The notes beneath the pieces were generated by a model that was given only the letters and a program-made list of their open reading frames with translations, had not been told where the DNA came from and made no database searches. Shown one piece after another: positions 15,826-24,297 of a DNA stretch of 64,000 nt. The stretch is taken from assembly GCA_040218415.1 (NCBI GenBank), contig JAVJRN010000079.1, positions 62,001 through 126,000 on the forward strand, in the 5' to 3' direction. The stretch comes from JAVJRN01 sp040218415. GTDB lineage: Bacteria > Bacteroidota > Bacteroidia > Cytophagales > Cyclobacteriaceae. The first letter of the stretch is position 1. Every line of letters begins with the position of its first letter. Made by a program: the position numbers and the translations under genes.

Positions 15826-18800
15826 ATGCAAGGGCCAAAAGATGACATCCATGAACTTCAAGCTGAGATAACTCAACTCAAAGCTAAATTAGAAAAAGCT
15901 CAAAATGAGATAAAACGAGACAATAAGCACATCCGGGAACTATTCAACTCATCCAATGACCTTATTCAAATCTTTAAGCCTAATGGCAGTTTCGAATTTG
16001 TAAATGAGTCTTGGTACAAAAAATTAGGTTACCGATATGATGAAATTGGGAACTTAAAATTTGTCGATGTTATTCATCCGGATCATCAGCGTATAACCCT
16101 TCAGACACTTGTTAAACTTTCTGCGGGTAATGAAATTGAAAAATTTGAAACCGTTTTATTAACAAAATACGGCAAGAATATCTATGTAACGGGTAATCTT
16201 ACCTGTGTATTTGATGGAGATGAGGCTGTAGAGTTTAGGTGTATATTTTTCGATATCACAGAAAGATTCAGAGCTGAAAGAGCGCAAACACTTTACTACA
16301 AAATTGCGAGTATAACTTTAAGGCAACTCAGCTTGAAAGACTTATATGAGAAAATACATTTCGAACTCAATGATATTCTCAAAATTCGAAATTTTAGTGT
16401 GGCGTTCAACGATGGGGAAAAGTATGACTATGCATTTTGGATCAATGAACTCGAAGAATCTGGAAGGGAGACACTCACAAAAGATATTAATGAGCTATTG
16501 AGCAATTATACTTTCGAAAGAGGTAAGCCTTTGATCGTATATAATGATGGAATAGCCAAGATTGCTCGGCAAAAAAAAGTGATACTTCAAGATGAATTTC
16601 CGGCAATTTGGTTAGGCGTGTTAATCAAGCTAGAAGGAAAACCATCTGGAGTAATGTCTGTCTACAGTTATGCGGATCAAGGCGCCTACAATCACAAAGA
16701 TTTAGAACTACTTGATTTTGTCTCTGGACAGATAAGCCTTGCTATAGAAAGAGAAAAGAACGAAGAAAAAATTCAAAATCAGGCTGCTAGACTCAGCGCT
16801 ATTTTTGAAAGCTCAACGCACCAAATCTGGTCCTTGAATAATCAATTTAAGTTCACGTCCTTCAATCAAAATTATTCAGATGCATTTGAAACGTATTACG
16901 GTTATCCGCCAGCTTTAGGGATGCCAATGGAGATTTTGCCGAATAAGGGACTAGGTAAAAAATCTTTAGAGGTTTGGAAAAATAATTATCAAAGTGCCTT
17001 TAAAGGGAAAACATCGAATTTTCAAATAAGTCAAGAAACTTTAGCCGGAGAAAAAATATGGAGAGACGTCTTCCTCAACCCTATATTTATGCCAGATGGT
17101 TCAATCGATGAAATTTCCGTAATCGCCAACGATATAACTGAGAAAAAGACCTCTGAAAATATCATCAAAGAATCAGAAGAGAAGTTTAGAAATATATTTG
17201 AATCTTTTCAAGATGTTTATTTCCGGTGCAATATTAAAGGGGAAGTAACGATGGTGAGTCCTTCCGTAGTAAATATGGTTGGATTAAATCCCGAAGAAAT
17301 CATTGGCCAAAAAATCTCGAATTACTTCGACTCTGACATTTCTTCACGGACCTTGCTCAAAAACTTATACCTACACCAACAAATTCAGAATTTTGAAGGA
17401 ACATTCAATTCAAAAGCAGGAAAAATTGAGTTCATCAGTAATGTTCGATTAATCAAACGCCACAAAAATCACTTGGAAATTGAAGGTGTTGTAAGAGATA
17501 TTACATTACTCAAAGAAACAAACCGCGAACTTAGAGACGCGAAAAATTTGGCAGAAAAATCTTTAAAAATTAAGGAGCGATTTTTGGCCAATATGAGTCA
17601 TGAAATAAGAACTCCAATGAATGGCATCATAGGAATGATCGACCTAATTGGGAGTACAAATCTCGATACAGAGCAATATGAATACATTAAAACCATAAAA
17701 AAGTCTTCTGACACCTTATTAAATATCGTGAATAACATCCTCGATCTTTCAAAGATTGAAGCCGGGAAGATGAATTTGAAGAATGAGGCATTCAGCCTGG
17801 TCGAAGCTTTTGAGAAAGTATATGAACTGTACTCTCAGCAAGCACATCTTAGTCAAAACTCTTTGTATTACCACTTGGATGATAAAACCCCAACATTCAT
17901 CGCTGGGGATGAAACAAGATTAATTCAAGTCCTCTCCAACCTGACTAGCAATGCGATTAAGTTTTCACCTAAAAAAGGCACCATCAATATTGGATTAAAA
18001 CTTCAGCGAAAAGAAGGTAAACAATGCTTTTTTAAAGTCTCTATTAAGGACTCTGGTATAGGTATCTCGAAAAAGGATTCTGAGAAGTTATTTAAAAGTT
18101 TTAGCCAGATAGACAGCAGTCGCAGTAAAAATTTCTCTGGAACCGGACTTGGCTTGGTCATTTCGAAAGAGCTAGTCAAATCTATGAATGGAGATATAGG
18201 TGTAGTTTCAACACCCGGACTAGGCAGCACTTTCTGGTTTACTTTTGAAGCACTCGAAGTTGAAAAACCAATTTCAAACAATATTGCAGAACCAACCTTA
18301 GAAAGAGAGTTTGAGGATATATCACCAAGAATTTTAATCGTAGATGACAATGATGTCAATCGAAACGTGGCTAAATCTATCCTTTCCAAAGCTGGATGTC
18401 AAATTATGGAAGCATCCAGTGGCAAAGAGGCGTTGAAAAAAATCACACGGCACACATACAACCTTATTTTTATGGACATCCAAATGCCAGATATGGATGG
18501 TATAACTGCGTCACAAGAAATTAGAAAAATTCTGACAGTCAACTCACCTCCTATCATAGCCATGACTGCCTATTCCATGGAAGAAGACAGAGCGCGGTTT
18601 TTAAAGGAAGGCATGGATGATTATATATCCAAACCCATCAAGGCCAGAATACTTATCAATCAGGCCAAAAAATGGTTAAATTTCGAGCCAATCGAAGTAA
18701 GTGCAGATGCTTTTGAAGACATCAGTGAAGATCTTATTATTAACCAAAACACCTTAAATCAACTTTTCAAATATGGAGGCAAAGAGCTGATAGACTCGGT

Positions 18801-19071
18801 ACTGAAAGATTTTGATGATGAAGCAACGGAACAAGTGCGTAACGTCATCAATCATTTTCGACATAAAGATTTTGAGCAGATGCGACTAGAACTTCATACC
18901 TTGAAAGGTAATGCTGGTACTTTTGGTGTCGAGCGGATCAGCACGGTAGCCACTCGTATTGAATTGTTACTAAAAGAGAATAAATTTGATGATCTTGAAA
19001 AGCTCATTGAGGTATTAAAAGGGAACCTCAATGAATTCAAAGAAAGTTATGCCACATTCATAAGTTCATAA
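15826..19071 (+). CDS. Hybrid sensor histidine kinase (PAS-GAF-PAS-PAS-HK-REC-Hpt)
   Basis: A 1081-residue cytosolic hybrid kinase with no signal peptide or membrane helix. In order: a coiled coil (about 4-38), a PAS domain (about 45-150), a GAF-like domain (about 155-315), two more PAS domains (about 325-445 and 455-570), and HisKA with H592 in ANMSHEIRTPMNG. Then come HATPase (N box NLTSNAIKFSP near 709; DSGIGIS; GTGLGLVIS), a receiver with D884 in FMDIQMPDMDG, and a C-terminal Hpt domain with H1024 in LHTLKGNAG. All phosphorelay residues are present. It ends 3 nt before a lone receiver, the likely partner. The signal is unknown. Confidence 0.94.
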   Translation: MQGPKDDIHELQAEITQLKAKLEKAQNEIKRDNKHIRELFNSSNDLIQIFKPNGSFEFVNESWYKKLGYRYDEIGNLKFVDVIHPDHQRITLQTLVKLSAGNEIEKFETVLLTKYGKNIYVTGNLTCVFDGDEAVEFRCIFFDITERFRAERAQTLYYKIASITLRQLSLKDLYEKIHFELNDILKIRNFSVAFNDGEKYDYAFWINELEESGRETLTKDINELLSNYTFERGKPLIVYNDGIAKIARQKKVILQDEFPAIWLGVLIKLEGKPSGVMSVYSYADQGAYNHKDLELLDFVSGQISLAIEREKNEEKIQNQAARLSAIFESSTHQIWSLNNQFKFTSFNQNYSDAFETYYGYPPALGMPMEILPNKGLGKKSLEVWKNNYQSAFKGKTSNFQISQETLAGEKIWRDVFLNPIFMPDGSIDEISVIANDITEKKTSENIIKESEEKFRNIFESFQDVYFRCNIKGEVTMVSPSVVNMVGLNPEEIIGQKISNYFDSDISSRTLLKNLYLHQQIQNFEGTFNSKAGKIEFISNVRLIKRHKNHLEIEGVVRDITLLKETNRELRDAKNLAEKSLKIKERFLANMSHEIRTPMNGIIGMIDLIGSTNLDTEQYEYIKTIKKSSDTLLNIVNNILDLSKIEAGKMNLKNEAFSLVEAFEKVYELYSQQAHLSQNSLYYHLDDKTPTFIAGDETRLIQVLSNLTSNAIKFSPKKGTINIGLKLQRKEGKQCFFKVSIKDSGIGISKKDSEKLFKSFSQIDSSRSKNFSGTGLGLVISKELVKSMNGDIGVVSTPGLGSTFWFTFEALEVEKPISNNIAEPTLEREFEDISPRILIVDDNDVNRNVAKSILSKAGCQIMEASSGKEALKKITRHTYNLIFMDIQMPDMDGITASQEIRKILTVNSPPIIAMTAYSMEEDRARFLKEGMDDYISKPIKARILINQAKKWLNFEPIEVSADAFEDISEDLIINQNTLNQLFKYGGKELIDSVLKDFDDEATEQVRNVINHFRHKDFEQMRLELHTLKGNAGTFGVERISTVATRIELLLKENKFDDLEKLIEVLKGNLNEFKESYATFISS

Positions 19072-19074
19072 ATC

Positions 19075-19455
19075 ATGAGTAAAAAAATAATTGTCGCAGA
19101 AGATAGCTCTGTAATTCAAAATCTTACAAAACGGATTTTGACTCAACAAAATTATATTACCACATCAGTAAAAAACGGCGCTCAAGTATTGGAAAAACTT
19201 GATAAGGAGGCTTACGACATGGTTCTGATGGATATCAACATGCCCATAATGGATGGCGTGGCTTGTGCCAAAGAAATTAGACAGAGATCTGAAGATAAAA
19301 ATGGAAAAATACCTATCATAGCCATTACAGGCAATGCCAACAATTACTCCAAAGAAGACTTCAAGGCCTTAGGCATAGATGATTACATCCCAAAACCATT
19401 GAACTACGATCTGTTGGTAGAAACAGTAAAAAAGCACTTTGAAAATGGAAATTAA
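19075..19455 (+). CDS. Single-domain response regulator (receiver only)
   Basis: A 126-residue CheY-like receiver with no output domain. The acidic pocket is AED (8-10), the phosphoacceptor is D53 in VLMDINMPIMDG, and the conserved Thr and Lys appear in AITGNA and YIPKPLNY. It follows the hybrid kinase by 3 nt and is the obvious acceptor for phosphate from the kinase Hpt histidine. Output would be by protein interaction. It overlaps the next small gene by 17 nt. Confidence 0.93.
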   Translation: MSKKIIVAEDSSVIQNLTKRILTQQNYITTSVKNGAQVLEKLDKEAYDMVLMDINMPIMDGVACAKEIRQRSEDKNGKIPIIAITGNANNYSKEDFKALGIDDYIPKPLNYDLLVETVKKHFENGN

Positions 19456-19720
19456 GTATACCAATCATTTCTTGGGTAAACTGGAAGACATTTTCGCAGA
19501 ATCAGATTATATACTCAGATACGAAAAAGGCAACTTCCAGTCCGGCTATTGCATCTTGAATGAAAGTAAAATTGCGATAGTGAATAAATATTATTCGCTC
19601 GATGGGAAAATCAATAGTCTTATTGAGATACTCAAGTCCACCACTATCAATACAAAAGGGCTCAATGAGAAAAATTCTAAACTATATTTTGAAATTACCC
19701 AAACAGAGTTTCAATTTTGA
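19439..19720 (+). CDS. Small conserved-looking protein of unknown function
   Basis: A 93-residue protein (91 if the second ATG at 19445 is used). I do not recognise a family. It has alternating hydrophobic residues suggesting mixed alpha/beta structure, aromatic-rich segments (NKYYSLDGK), and no signal peptide or membrane helix. Its start overlaps the receiver gene by 17 nt and its stop overlaps the TTG start of the metallohydrolase (TTGA). This tight packing between genes with clear families argues that it is translated. A role with the receiver or the metallohydrolase is possible but unproven. Confidence 0.7.
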   Translation: MKMEIKYTNHFLGKLEDIFAESDYILRYEKGNFQSGYCILNESKIAIVNKYYSLDGKINSLIEILKSTTINTKGLNEKNSKLYFEITQTEFQF

Positions 19721-20481
19721 CTATCACCTTTTTAGGCACGGGCACGTCTCAAGGAGTACCGGTAATCGCATGTGATTGCGCCGTATGTCGATCTGTAGAT
19801 TATAGAGATAATCGAAGCAGAACGTCACTTCATATTACTACCGATGACAACCAAAGCATCGTTTTCGACACAGGACCCGATTTTAGAACTCAAATACTTC
19901 GTGAAAGGATCACCAAACTAGATGCTGTAATATTTACACACGAGCACAAAGATCACACGGCAGGTCTTGATGATATCAGGAGTTTCAATTTTAAGCAAAA
20001 AACGGATATGCCAGTGTATGCAAGAGGCCAAGTGATAGATCAACTAAAGCGTGAGTTTTCCTACGTTTTCGCTGAGAAAAAGTATCCGGGAGTTCCTCGC
20101 ATTCTCATCAATGAAATTAGTAATGAACCCTTTATGGTTGGTGATTCCTTAGTGACACCTATTGAAGTTATTCATTATAAACTTCCTGTCTTTGGATTCA
20201 GAATCAAAGATTTCACTTACATCACAGATGCAAACTACATCGAGCCGAAAGAGCTAGAAAAGATCAAGGGAAGTAAAATAATTGTCCTCAATGCACTCCA
20301 AAAAGAACCGCATATAAGCCATTTCACATTAGATCAAGCCATAGAAATGGTTAATATCATTGGCCCTGAAAAAGCCTATTTCACACATATGAGTCACAAA
20401 CTAGGTAAGCACAGAGATATTGAAGCCGAACTACCAGAAAATATTCATTTAGCTCATGATGGGCTTAAATTGCATATTTAA
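19717..20481 (+). CDS. PhnP-like metallo-beta-lactamase-fold hydrolase (TTG start)
   Basis: A 254-residue MBL-fold metallohydrolase, probably a phosphodiesterase of the PhnP/RNase Z-like group. FLGTGTSQGVPV opens the fold, and the metal motif is THEHKDH (H75, H77, D79, H80). Cysteines in ACDCAVC (19-24) resemble the extra zinc site of PhnP, and later metal ligands lie in FTYITDANY and FTHMSHK. The only start matching the family N-terminus is a TTG whose last two bases form part of the previous TGA. No phosphonate genes are nearby, so a cyclic-phosphate role is only a family-based guess. Confidence 0.87.
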   Translation: MTITFLGTGTSQGVPVIACDCAVCRSVDYRDNRSRTSLHITTDDNQSIVFDTGPDFRTQILRERITKLDAVIFTHEHKDHTAGLDDIRSFNFKQKTDMPVYARGQVIDQLKREFSYVFAEKKYPGVPRILINEISNEPFMVGDSLVTPIEVIHYKLPVFGFRIKDFTYITDANYIEPKELEKIKGSKIIVLNALQKEPHISHFTLDQAIEMVNIIGPEKAYFTHMSHKLGKHRDIEAELPENIHLAHDGLKLHI

Positions 20482-20484
20482 CTC

Positions 20485-22038
20485 ATGTACCATAATTATT
20501 TCTTTTTAAAACGACTAGCTCCTGCATTGCACAGCAGGCTTAACAACCTGGAATTAGTTACTTGTTTCTCACAAAGTAAAGATGAACTGGTGCTAGGTTT
20601 TGCGAGTGAAAACGATCAATGTTATCTACTCGCCAACCTTTCAAGCCAAGTAGGATTAATTGAAATAAAGAATAATTTTTCTAGAGCCAAAAAAAATTCC
20701 GTTAATCTCTTCAGCTCATTTATCGGGAAAAAAGTGAGTAAAGTCGACTCATTTAATAATGAGCGATCTTTTTATATTGACTTCCAAGAAGACCTCCGAC
20801 TTACTTTCAAAATGCACGGAACGCGTTCCAATTTGATTGCATCCAAAAACGCTGATATCATCGATGTTTTTAGACATAATCTTGCTAAGGATTTGAGCAT
20901 CGATATAAATAATTTAGATGTATCGCTTGAATTCAATTTTGATCAATTTGAAAAAGTGGAAGGCGAATTACTCCAGTTTAATCCTACCTTGGGAAAAGAA
21001 GTAAGATCAATGTTGATCAAGGAAGGCTACCAATCGGCAAATTTAGACTTGAAATGGAAGCTCTATAACGCTGCTATCACGATGCTTGCGCACAATAATC
21101 CAAAGATTTTTGAGACAAAAGAAGAGAAGCCATATCTGGTTTTTTGGGATACAGAAGATAAAAAAATATTCGAATCGTCAGACATCATAGAAACTAACAA
21201 CCAGTTTTTTCGAGCTTCCACCTATTATCACCATGTCAAAAAATTACAAAATCAATTATTAAGTCAAATCGATGCGGACATTAAAAAAACGCAAAATTAT
21301 TTAACAAAAAGCGAATTAAAATTCAATGAACTATTAAGTAAGCGTAACCATGAAGAAATGGCAAACATTCTCATGGCCAATCTTTATAACATACCAAAAA
21401 GATCAAAAAAAATAGTGTTAGACGATCTTTATCATGAAAATGATAAAGTAGAAATTAAGTTAAACCCTGATTTATCTCCGCAGAAAAATGCTGAAAATTA
21501 TTATCGGAAAGCTAAAAATCAGAAAAAAGAATTTGATAATCTCTCAGAAAATATTGAGGCAAGGAAAAAAGATTTAACCCACTTATTATTGCGACGGGAG
21601 CAAATTTCAGAAGCGGAAGATCACAAGTCACTAAGAAATCTTGACAAGAATATTTCTACTAGAAAAGGCGAAAATGAAATATTACCCTACAAAAAGATCA
21701 CTTTTGAAGGATTTGATATTTTTGTAGGAAAGAACGCCAAATCAAATGATCAGTTGACGCTAAAGGTTGCAAACAAAGACGATCTGTGGTTGCATGCGAA
21801 GGACGTTTCTGGCTCGCATGTGATAGTAAAACAACAGCCTGGTAAGAACTTCCCTAAAGATGTGATTGAATATGCCGCAAGTATTGCTGCAGGTCACTCC
21901 AAAAGAAAAAATGATTCGCTTTGCCCTGTCATTTACACCTTAAAAAAATACATTCGAAAAAGAAAAGGTGATCCTGCTGGTGCAGTGGTAGTAGAAAGAG
22001 AAGAGATTCTAATGGTAGAACCTCTTCTAAATTTTTAA
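20485..22038 (+). CDS. NFACT-domain protein, RqcH/Rqc2-like
   Basis: A 517-residue protein whose C-terminal part is the NFACT-R (DUF814) RNA-binding domain: FVGKNAKSNDQLTLKVA, DDLWLHAKDVSGSHVIVK, then AASIAAGHSKRKNDS. The N-terminal 200 residues look like a divergent NFACT-N domain, and a lysine-rich coiled coil (about 260-400) lies between. Bacterial RqcH binds stalled 50S subunits and directs C-terminal alanine tailing; similar proteins were once annotated as fibronectin-binding. It follows the metallohydrolase by 3 nt and converges with pyk. The family is firm; the ribosome-rescue role is carried over from characterised homologues. Confidence 0.85.
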   Translation: MYHNYFFLKRLAPALHSRLNNLELVTCFSQSKDELVLGFASENDQCYLLANLSSQVGLIEIKNNFSRAKKNSVNLFSSFIGKKVSKVDSFNNERSFYIDFQEDLRLTFKMHGTRSNLIASKNADIIDVFRHNLAKDLSIDINNLDVSLEFNFDQFEKVEGELLQFNPTLGKEVRSMLIKEGYQSANLDLKWKLYNAAITMLAHNNPKIFETKEEKPYLVFWDTEDKKIFESSDIIETNNQFFRASTYYHHVKKLQNQLLSQIDADIKKTQNYLTKSELKFNELLSKRNHEEMANILMANLYNIPKRSKKIVLDDLYHENDKVEIKLNPDLSPQKNAENYYRKAKNQKKEFDNLSENIEARKKDLTHLLLRREQISEAEDHKSLRNLDKNISTRKGENEILPYKKITFEGFDIFVGKNAKSNDQLTLKVANKDDLWLHAKDVSGSHVIVKQQPGKNFPKDVIEYAASIAAGHSKRKNDSLCPVIYTLKKYIRKRKGDPAGAVVVEREEILMVEPLLNF

Positions 22039-22042
22039 AATA

Positions 22043-23479
22043 TTAACTAACCAAGTCTACACGCATCATATTAGTATGACCTTCCCAATGCAATGGTATA
22101 GAGGAAGTGTTGATCAATACATCTCCTTTTTCCAGAAAACCAGCCTCAACCAACTTCGATTGGATTTCCTTGAAAGTATCGTCGATACCCAATGTTTGAT
22201 CATAATAAAAGCCAGTAACGCCCCATACCAAATTCATTTGGCGGAGTAAGTATTTCTTATTGGTAAAAAGATAGATGTTGGCATGCGGGCGATGCATCGC
22301 TAGTTTATAGCCTGTATATCCTGTTTTTGTCATTCCAACAATCGCTTTAGCATCAACCGCTGCGGCCATTCTACAAGCCGATCTAATCAGCAAGTCGTTA
22401 AGTCTAGTTGTTGACTCCACATCTTCATCGTTGAACTTATTGTAAACCGCATTTTTTGAACCTGCCTCTATCGCCATGATCGTTTTCGCCATAGCTGATA
22501 CAGACTGAACCGGAAATTTCCCGGAAGCTGATTCTGCGGAAAGCATCAAGGCATCAGCCCCATCCAATACTGCATTTGCTACATCATTGGTTTCTGCTCT
22601 GGTTGGTCTAGGGTTTTCAATCATACTTTCCATCATCTGAGTAGCAATGATGACAGGTTTTCCTAGTTTGTTACATTTCTGTACGATTCTTTTTTGTGCC
22701 AACGGAACATGCTCTCCCGGAATTTCAACACCAAGGTCTCCCCTAGCTACCATTATGGCATCTGTCGCAGCAATAATTTCGTCGATATTTTTAAGTGCTT
22801 CTGGTTTTTCAATTTTGGCTACCACCTTCGTAGTTACTCCAGCTGCATCTAATCGCTTCTTTATATCAATGATATCTTCAGCTTTTCTTACGAAAGAAAG
22901 GGCAACCCATTCTAAATTGAATTGCATCGCAAAATCAAGATCTTCGATATCTTTTTCGGTCATAGATGGAGCCGATACATTAGAACTTGGAAGGTTGATC
23001 CCCTTTCTGGATTTCAACAATTCACCATGAATTACTTTAGTATATACCTCAGTACCTTCTACTCTGATTGTTTCAAGTTCAATATTCCCATCATCCACCA
23101 ATATGGTATCACCTGGTTTCACATCATTGGTAATGCCTGCATAAACGGTACTTACTCTCTCACTCGTTCCCAAAATTTCTTGGGTGGATATGATCAATTG
23201 TTGTCCTGGAGTTAATTTCACTCCATCATTTTCAACCTTCCCAACTCTGATTTTTGGCCCCTGCAAGTCTTGCAATAAAGCAACGTGCGTTCCCATTTCA
23301 TCATTTAGCTCGCGAACCATATCGATAGTTTCCTTATGATCTTCATGGGCACCATGAGAAAAATTCAGCCTAAAGACATTCGCTCCTGCTTTTATGAGCT
23401 CACGCAGTGTTTCTTTGTTTCTGCTTGCTGGCCCAATCGTAGCAACAATTTTGGTCCTTTTAAATTTGGTATTGATCAT
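22043..23479 (-). CDS. pyk: Pyruvate kinase
   Basis: Catalyses the last step of glycolysis, phosphoenolpyruvate plus ADP to pyruvate plus ATP. It is 478 residues, the usual bacterial length. Motifs: TKIVATIGPASRN (about 9-21), FRLNFSHGAHEDH, the LQDLQGPKIRVG stretch, the active-site KIEKPEAL and MVARGDLGVEIP, and IATQMMESM. It lies 4 nt downstream of the IPExxxVDY gene, an association I recall as common in Bacteroidota. The start ATG at 23479 gives the expected N-terminus. Confidence 0.97.
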   Translation of the reverse strand: MINTKFKRTKIVATIGPASRNKETLRELIKAGANVFRLNFSHGAHEDHKETIDMVRELNDEMGTHVALLQDLQGPKIRVGKVENDGVKLTPGQQLIISTQEILGTSERVSTVYAGITNDVKPGDTILVDDGNIELETIRVEGTEVYTKVIHGELLKSRKGINLPSSNVSAPSMTEKDIEDLDFAMQFNLEWVALSFVRKAEDIIDIKKRLDAAGVTTKVVAKIEKPEALKNIDEIIAATDAIMVARGDLGVEIPGEHVPLAQKRIVQKCNKLGKPVIIATQMMESMIENPRPTRAETNDVANAVLDGADALMLSAESASGKFPVQSVSAMAKTIMAIEAGSKNAVYNKFNDEDVESTTRLNDLLIRSACRMAAAVDAKAIVGMTKTGYTGYKLAMHRPHANIYLFTNKKYLLRQMNLVWGVTGFYYDQTLGIDDTFKEIQSKLVEAGFLEKGDVLINTSSIPLHWEGHTNMMRVDLVS

Positions 23480-23483
23480 AATT

Positions 23484-23915
23484 TTAAAATAGTAAATTCT
23501 CTTTATTCTTAATTTTTTCTAGCTCTATTTTCGTTACAAACCTCAGGAGTTCAATATCCTTCATTTTAAGAAGCAAATCATCAACCCAATTGTCTCTTAC
23601 TTCATGCTTGACTTTTAGTAAAAAATCAAACTCCTTGAGTTCGGGTAAAAGATACTGATTAAAGGAAAAACCTGTGTCCAGCCTATTTTTTAATAAGTAA
23701 ACTTTTCTGAAATCCGTCTCCTCGCGCAAATTAGAAATTCTAAGGATGAAATCATTAGCCAATTCGATTTTGATGTCATCTTCTTTCGATAAATCGAATT
23801 CATCCATTGTATTGAGCAGCCAACCGACTTTATATTCCCGCATTGGAGCAACAAGACCCAGAAGATCGAAATCAAAATGATAGTCAGATTTTAGCTTAGT
23901 GTGTTTGGCTTTCAT
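23484..23915 (-). CDS. IPExxxVDY-family protein
   Basis: A 143-residue protein of the IPExxxVDY family, small uncharacterised proteins typical of Bacteroidota that usually lie beside pyk. The supporting features are the LKSDYHFDFDLLGLVAPMRE opening, a central acidic/hydrophobic domain, and the YLLPELKEFDFLLKVKHE segment near the C-terminus. It is soluble, with no signal peptide. It is co-transcribed with pyk (4-nt gap) and divergent from acpP. A metabolic or regulatory link to pyruvate kinase is suggested only by this linkage. Confidence 0.82.
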   Translation of the reverse strand: MKAKHTKLKSDYHFDFDLLGLVAPMREYKVGWLLNTMDEFDLSKEDDIKIELANDFILRISNLREETDFRKVYLLKNRLDTGFSFNQYLLPELKEFDFLLKVKHEVRDNWVDDLLLKMKDIELLRFVTKIELEKIKNKENLLF

Positions 23916-23976
23916 AGCGGAATATCAAAATTAATAAAAGCCGTCAGAGATGCCATTTTTAGTCAGATTAAATTAG

Positions 23977-24008
23977 TTTGACTTTAAAGGGTAATATGTA
24001 TTTCTTTG
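23977..24008 (+). promoter_or_regulatory. Possible Bacteroidota-type promoter of acpP
   Basis: A TTTG at 23977-23980 is followed after 18 nt by TA (23999-24000) and a TTTG (24005-24008), near the Bacteroidota -33 TTTG / -7 TAnnTTTG pattern, though the -7 box has four rather than two bases between TA and TTTG. It lies about 30 nt upstream of the acpP ATG. Confidence 0.3.
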
Positions 24009-24037
24009 CACTTGATTTTTAACTAAAATTTAAAATA

Positions 24038-24274
24038 ATGTCAGAAATTGCATCAAAGGTGAAGTCTATAATCATCGATAAATTAGGCGTAGAAGAGTCT
24101 GAAGTAACAAATGAGGCGAGCTTCACTAACGATTTAGGCGCAGATTCTTTGGATACTGTCGAACTAATCATGGAATTCGAAAAAGAATTCAACATCTCTA
24201 TACCTGACGACCAGGCGGAGAACATCGCTACAGTTGGTAACGCGATTACTTACTTGGAAGAAAACGTAAAATAA
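24038..24274 (+). CDS. acpP: Acyl carrier protein
   Basis: A 78-residue acidic helical-bundle protein that carries acyl chains in fatty acid synthesis. The phosphopantetheine attachment serine is S37 in LGADSLDTVELIM. Length and charge are typical. It is followed after 23 nt by fabF and then rnc, the classic acpP-fabF-rnc order. It diverges from the IPExxxVDY/pyk pair. Confidence 0.98.
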   Translation: MSEIASKVKSIIIDKLGVEESEVTNEASFTNDLGADSLDTVELIMEFEKEFNISIPDDQAENIATVGNAITYLEENVK

Positions 24275-24297
24275 TTTAATCAATTATCTAGTCCCTT

